Shown here: piece by piece, positions 60,406 through 64,000 of the stretch
Layout: every line of letters starts with the position of its first letter
Numbering within the stretch: position 1 is the stretch's first letter
From: Chelatococcus sp. YT9
GTDB taxonomy: Bacteria; Pseudomonadota; Alphaproteobacteria; Rhizobiales; Beijerinckiaceae
NCBI RefSeq assembly: GCF_018398315.1
Contig: NZ_JAHBRW010000001.1
Coordinates: forward strand, 3,542,501 to 3,606,500
Reading direction: 5' to 3'
DNA length: 64,000 nucleotides
Position numbers and translations under genes: made by a program
The notes under the pieces: model-generated
What the model saw: the letters and a program-made list of their open reading frames with translations, nothing else
Databases searched by the model: none
What the model was told of the DNA's origin: nothing

Positions 60406-61626
60406 TCACATGGCAGAAGGCTTGGAGTTTGCCGAAGGGGGAGCAACATGGACCGCCTGAGGCGCCACAACGGAAAATGGCCGTTCCTCATGCGCCGCCT
60501 CCGGCCGCGTGAAGGCGCGCGACAAGGCCGTGGCGGCCAGCACCCCGGCTGCCACTGCCATGAAGTAGAGGACCCCGTCGATATCGAGCCGTCCCATGAT
60601 CCACGATCCGGCGATAGGACCGAAAGTGGAGCCCAGTCCGCTGATCCGAATGAGCCGGCCACTGATCGCGACCGCTCGTTCGGCTGCCATATTGTCCATT
60701 GCGTGGGAAACGCAGACTGGATAGAGCGTCGACATGAAACCCCCGAGCAGGGCCGCGGCGGGCAAAACGACAACCAGGGAGCGCGGCAGGCTGGGAAGGG
60801 CCGCCGCGACGATTGCAAAGCCCACGGCCAATCCTCCAAGCAAGATCCGCCGGTCCACTCGATCGGACAGCCAGCCGATCGGCACCTGGAAAGCGAGACC
60901 ACCAAGGACCGTGCTCAGCATCAACAGGGAAATCGTGGATTGCGGGATTTCACTGGCCTGCATCCAGGCAGGCAGCACGGCATAGAACGTTGCGCTGATC
61001 ATTCCCCCGATCGCGCAGCCGATCGCGGCCAGTGGCGCGGAGCGAATGAGATCGCCATAAGACAGGCCGGCCTCCCGGACGATGGCTGGCGCTTCCGCGC
61101 GGGTCGCGCTGACTATTGCGAGGGCGATGGCGAACAGCATGACGATCACATTCAGCGCGATGCTGCCATAGATCGGCAACTGGCCGATCAGCAACTGGCC
61201 GAGGGCGAGCGCCAGAAAGGTGCCGACCATATAAGTCGCAAACACGCGGCCACGGGAGTCAGGAGGCGCTTTCGCATTCAGCCAGCTCTCGGTTGTCACG
61301 AACAGCCCTACGCAGCCAAAGCCGATCATCGCTCTGAGCAGCCCCCATACAGCCAGATCGGTGACAAGCGCCATCCCGGCTGACGCGGCGATGACGATCC
61401 CGCCAAACGCGGCGTAGCTCCGGATATGGCCGATCCGCTGGATCAACCGTCCGCAACTCACTGAGCCGATCGTGAATCCAACGAAGTAGGCGCTCATGAC
61501 AGCGCCTTCAAAAGCAGGGTCAAAGCTTTCGAGGCCAAGTCGCAAGGCTAGCCACGTGGTGAAAAAACCGTTGGCGAGTTGAACCAGGCTCGTGGCCAAG
61601 ATCAGGGCGCTAACCTGCGCCATCAT
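60406..61626 (-). CDS. MFS transporter, YcaD-like
   Basis: A 406-residue twelve-helix major facilitator protein. Characteristic YcaD-type elements are the FFTTWLALRLG start, VGFTIGSVSCGRLIQRIGH between helices 2 and 3, and the motif FVTTESWLNAKAPPDSRGRVFATYMVG (in pieces). Substrates of this group are unknown. The start is ATG 61626 (or 61623), with GGGGAG upstream. It is convergent with the module C operon (79-nt gap). Confidence 0.86.
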   Translation of the reverse strand: MMAQVSALILATSLVQLANGFFTTWLALRLGLESFDPAFEGAVMSAYFVGFTIGSVSCGRLIQRIGHIRSYAAFGGIVIAASAGMALVTDLAVWGLLRAMIGFGCVGLFVTTESWLNAKAPPDSRGRVFATYMVGTFLALALGQLLIGQLPIYGSIALNVIVMLFAIALAIVSATRAEAPAIVREAGLSYGDLIRSAPLAAIGCAIGGMISATFYAVLPAWMQASEIPQSTISLLMLSTVLGGLAFQVPIGWLSDRVDRRILLGGLAVGFAIVAAALPSLPRSLVVVLPAAALLGGFMSTLYPVCVSHAMDNMAAERAVAISGRLIRISGLGSTFGPIAGSWIMGRLDIDGVLYFMAVAAGVLAATALSRAFTRPEAAHEERPFSVVAPQAVHVAPPSANSKPSAM

Positions 61627-61928
61627 GGGAGATCTCCCCGGCGTAGCTCCACGAAGATGGTCGCGAACTTTCCGTAAACATGCATTGCATTGCCGAAACG
61701 ATCGGGCTGTGTTTCAAAGGCCCGTCCAGCGGCTGCGTGATATCGGCAAGCGGACGAGCACATCATAGCGTTCATGCGGAAAACGATAGGCAGGTACATG
61801 CGGCGGATCGGACAGGAGCCGGTCTCGGGGCCGCATATAGGAATGCGCCCCATGCCCGCCGCTTCCGCGCTCCGCCAGAACGACGTGAACCAAGACTAGT
61901 GGTGAGTTTCTGGTTCATCCGGACCTTT
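61627..61928. other. Intergenic region between the YcaD-like and GntP-type genes
   Basis: A 302-nt spacer. I see no convincing gene, terminator or strong promoter consensus. The short open frames found here have no family resemblance. Confidence 0.5.
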
Positions 61929-63374
61929 CTAGAAGGATCCGACAAACGATCCCAGAACAAGAATGGCGATCAGCGAAATGACTACGCCGACGATCACCGT
62001 CATGATCATGTCCTTGTAGCTTTCAGCATGCGTCAACTTGCTGATCTGCAGAAGCATCAGCACGGTGCCATTGTGAGGAAGTGCATCTAACGTTCCGGCG
62101 CTGATCACCGTTACCCGGTGCATCAGCGCGGGATCGATGCCGTACGTGGTCGCCAAGCTCAGGAAATGATCGCCGAGTGCGTTTAGCGCAATTGCCGAGC
62201 CTCCTGACGCGGTCCCCGTCAAAGCCGCCAGCGTGTTCATCGCCACAGTGAGCGAAATCAATGGGCCGCCAGGAATTGCGAGTACGGCATCTCGAACCTG
62301 CGCGAAGGCCGGAAGGGCTGCGATGATCGCCCCGAAGCCGACCAAGCTCGCGATCATGAGCATAGGCAGGGCCGCGGAATTCGCGCCTGCGTCGAGGCTC
62401 TCCATGAGATTGGGCATGCGGCGGAAGTTCACGAGGATGACGGTCAGGTTCGCAGCGGCGAGGGCCAGCATCACCGACCAGATACCACCAACCGCGCTGA
62501 AGTTAGTGGCCCCCCACGCCGGCTCCGACAGGAACGAGAAATCGAGGCGCGGAAGCACGACGAGCGCCATTAGAAAATTCACAACGATAACCACGACGAG
62601 CGGCAGCGCGGCCAACGCGAAAGGCGGGTAAGCTTCAGCCCTCTTCCCATGCTCAAGCTCGGCCGGATCGAAATCGCCCGTTGCCGTGGCCTGATCGCGC
62701 AGCTTCTGGTCGATCGGGGTAGGGACCTCGGCCTTAACGCCGAACCCTTCGCCCGCGAGCCTCGCCGCAGCCTCCTGGCGGGCGAGCCACCACAACCCGA
62801 AAGCGAGCGTGATCGCCGAGGCGATGATGCCGATGCCCGGAGCGGCGAAGGTCGTCGTTCCGAAATACGGCATCGGGATCGCGTTGTTGACCGAAGGCGT
62901 CCCTGGCAGCGCTGTCATCGTGAACGTGAACGCGCCGAGACCAATGGTGGCGGGCATGAGGCGCCGTGGAATATCGGCTGCCTCGAACATGCGCTGGGCC
63001 ATCGGCACGAGGACGAAAAACGCGACGAATACGCTGACGCCGCCGTAGGTTACGATGGCTGACGCGAGCACGACGGACAGTATGGTCCTCTTGGTTCCCA
63101 GGCGCCGCGTCAGAAAATTGGCGATCGAGGCAATCGAGCCGCTATCGTCCATCAGCTTGCCAAAGAGCCCGCCCAGCAGGAATATGGGGAACCACTGGGC
63201 GACAAAACGCGCCGCCCCAGGCATGAAGGTCTGCGTCCAATGGGGGAGGATCGGCTCGCCAGCGATGAACGCCGCGGCGAGCCCAGCGAGTGGAGCCACC
63301 ATCAGGACGCTCCACCCACGATAGGCAAGCCAGATCAGCAACGCTAACGCGACAAGGATCCCAATAAGTCCCAC
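61929..63374 (-). CDS. GntP family permease
   Basis: A 481-residue membrane permease of the gluconate:H+ symporter (GntP) superfamily, with about twelve helices. It has PLAGLAAAFIAGEPIL, the conserved LLGGLFGKLMDDSGSIASIANFL, AIVTYGGVSVFVAFFVL, and the tail region LTGTASGGSAIALNALGDHF and RVTVISAGTLDALPHNGTVL. The GASGGS-like and LPHNG motifs favour the D-beta-hydroxybutyrate/carboxylate-type subgroup over gluconate. The start is GTG 63374 with GAGGGAG upstream. Confidence 0.88.
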   Translation of the reverse strand: MGLIGILVALALLIWLAYRGWSVLMVAPLAGLAAAFIAGEPILPHWTQTFMPGAARFVAQWFPIFLLGGLFGKLMDDSGSIASIANFLTRRLGTKRTILSVVLASAIVTYGGVSVFVAFFVLVPMAQRMFEAADIPRRLMPATIGLGAFTFTMTALPGTPSVNNAIPMPYFGTTTFAAPGIGIIASAITLAFGLWWLARQEAAARLAGEGFGVKAEVPTPIDQKLRDQATATGDFDPAELEHGKRAEAYPPFALAALPLVVVIVVNFLMALVVLPRLDFSFLSEPAWGATNFSAVGGIWSVMLALAAANLTVILVNFRRMPNLMESLDAGANSAALPMLMIASLVGFGAIIAALPAFAQVRDAVLAIPGGPLISLTVAMNTLAALTGTASGGSAIALNALGDHFLSLATTYGIDPALMHRVTVISAGTLDALPHNGTVLMLLQISKLTHAESYKDMIMTVIVGVVISLIAILVLGSFVGSF

Positions 63375-63458
63375 GGTTACTACTCCCTCGGAAGAAATCC
63401 AATGCTGCGCGTTGGGATGACTGATGCGGCTTCAACATCTCGGGCTCTTCGGTCGCCA

Positions 63459-64000
63459 TTACCCCGTCGAACGGGCAATGCCGCCCTCGGTGGCGGGCGA
63501 CACATGGCGCCTTCTGTTGCCTTCCGGCGTAGTCGCAGCCGAGGGCAATATGGGGATGAGCGCCTTGAACCCGTAAGCTCCGATCAGCATGAGCCAAGTC
63601 ACGAGGACGAAGGCGGAAGTCAGTACCGGCATGCCGATCGGTTTCAGGAAAATCGCGACCGAAGCCCACAGCCACGTCGTCACAACGATGCCGAAGAGGG
63701 TATAGAGGGCGCTTTGCCAGGTGAGCACCAAGAAGAAGCCACCCAGTGCAATGGCAGTCAGGGCCGCGTTATATCCGAACAGACCGTCGCGGATCGCTCC
63801 TTCTGGTCCGCCGAACACCGCAGCCACCGCAGCCGCGAGAGCCGCCCCCAATAGGGCCATGCCTGCACTGATCCGGGAATTGACGGCAATGCCCAGAACG
63901 ATGAGATATCCCGCAATCCAGTTGTCCTGGAAGAAGATCTGACCGATGGCATTGCCTATGCCCATGTACCAGGTTGGGAGGACGTAATCGACGACGGGAG
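63459..64000 (-). CDS. Probable urea transporter (UT family), C-terminal part
   Basis: The frame is open through the right edge (continuing upstream of the internal ATG at 63965, reading PVVDYVLPTWYMGIG), so only the last 180 codons are present. The conserved GNAIGQIFFQDNWIAGYLIVLG resembles the second half-repeat of SC/UT urea channels, followed by LFGYNAALTAIALGGFF, which carries the UT signature motif (N-A-A-L). Several helices follow and the protein ends with a basic cytoplasmic tail. It is a passive urea channel in this family; the call is limited by truncation. It is 84 nt upstream of the GntP gene, same strand. Confidence 0.75.
   Translation of the reverse strand, partial: PVVDYVLPTWYMGIGNAIGQIFFQDNWIAGYLIVLGIAVNSRISAGMALLGAALAAAVAAVFGGPEGAIRDGLFGYNAALTAIALGGFFLVLTWQSALYTLFGIVVTTWLWASVAIFLKPIGMPVLTSAFVLVTWLMLIGAYGFKALIPILPSAATTPEGNRRRHVSPATEGGIARSTG

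Noticed and set aside
1-64000. CRISPR arrays, insertion sequences or rRNA genes
   Set aside because: No regularly spaced repeats, transposase-like proteins or rRNA sequences were seen on either strand.

Overview
The window is chromosomal DNA from a high-GC alphaproteobacterium, most likely of the order Hyphomicrobiales (Rhizobiales). The evidence is the set of families present: a DUF2842 protein, the CtaA/COX15 heme A synthase, class I PHA synthase, two MetY-type sulfhydrylases in tandem, type-2 ArgC, many SsuABC/TauABC-like and Dpp-like ABC systems with GntR and IclR regulators, and frequent GTG starts. No genus can be fixed from the sequence alone. There is no transposase, integrase, CRISPR array or rRNA. 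One tRNA (Glu, TTC) is present.

Region 1 (1-8 kb) is an exopolysaccharide locus. It holds the N-terminal part of a WcaJ-like priming glycosyltransferase, a GT4 glycosyltransferase, an outer-membrane export lipoprotein, a Wzz/Wzc-like co-polymerase whose C-terminal kinase-like domain lacks a Walker A motif, a periplasmic cupin, a CelD-like GNAT protein and a NodB-type polysaccharide deacetylase.

Region 2 (8-28 kb) is core metabolism and housekeeping: DUF2842, ctaA, two tandem metY paralogues, a CoA-binding protein, rplM-rpsI, an agmatinase-family enzyme, argC, an FAH-family enzyme, a FadL-type porin, phaC, a small lipoprotein, an AlaC-like aminotransferase, hom, glpX, recJ and tRNA-Glu. Several intrinsic terminators and one sigma70-like promoter (rplM) can be read directly.

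Region 3 (28-31.7 kb) is a small accessory segment: an MFS exporter, and two glutathione transferases divergent from a TetR regulator with paired inverted-repeat operators between them.

Region 4 (31.7-60.3 kb) is a dense catabolic island built from three transporter-plus-enzyme modules. Module A (41.9 down to 31.7 kb) is one nine-gene minus-strand transcription unit: FAD oxidoreductase, enoyl-CoA hydratase, CoA-transferase, a very divergent DapA-superfamily protein, NAD-dependent epimerase/reductase, ABC permease, ABC ATPase, an enlarged muconate-lactonizing-type enolase-superfamily enzyme and a solute-binding protein. It faces a GntR regulator across a 22-bp direct repeat. Module B (43-50.8 kb) has a NanR-like regulator, a NanA-like lyase and an SDR on the minus strand. 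These diverge from a second SsuABC/TauABC-like transporter with another DapA-family enzyme and a mandelate-racemase-type enzyme. Module C (50.8-60.3 kb) has an IclR regulator, a metallo-beta-lactamase-fold hydrolase, a Dpp-type transporter with binding protein and two permeases but no ATPase gene, two paralogous prolidase-like amidohydrolases and a threonine-synthase-like PLP enzyme.

Region 5 (60.4-64 kb) holds further transporters: a YcaD-like MFS protein, a GntP-family permease and the C-terminal end of a probable urea transporter that runs off the window. The best candidate for an undescribed system is the module A/B/C island. The substrates are not identifiable from sequence, but the gene sets are coherent uptake-and-degradation units with recognisable operators.
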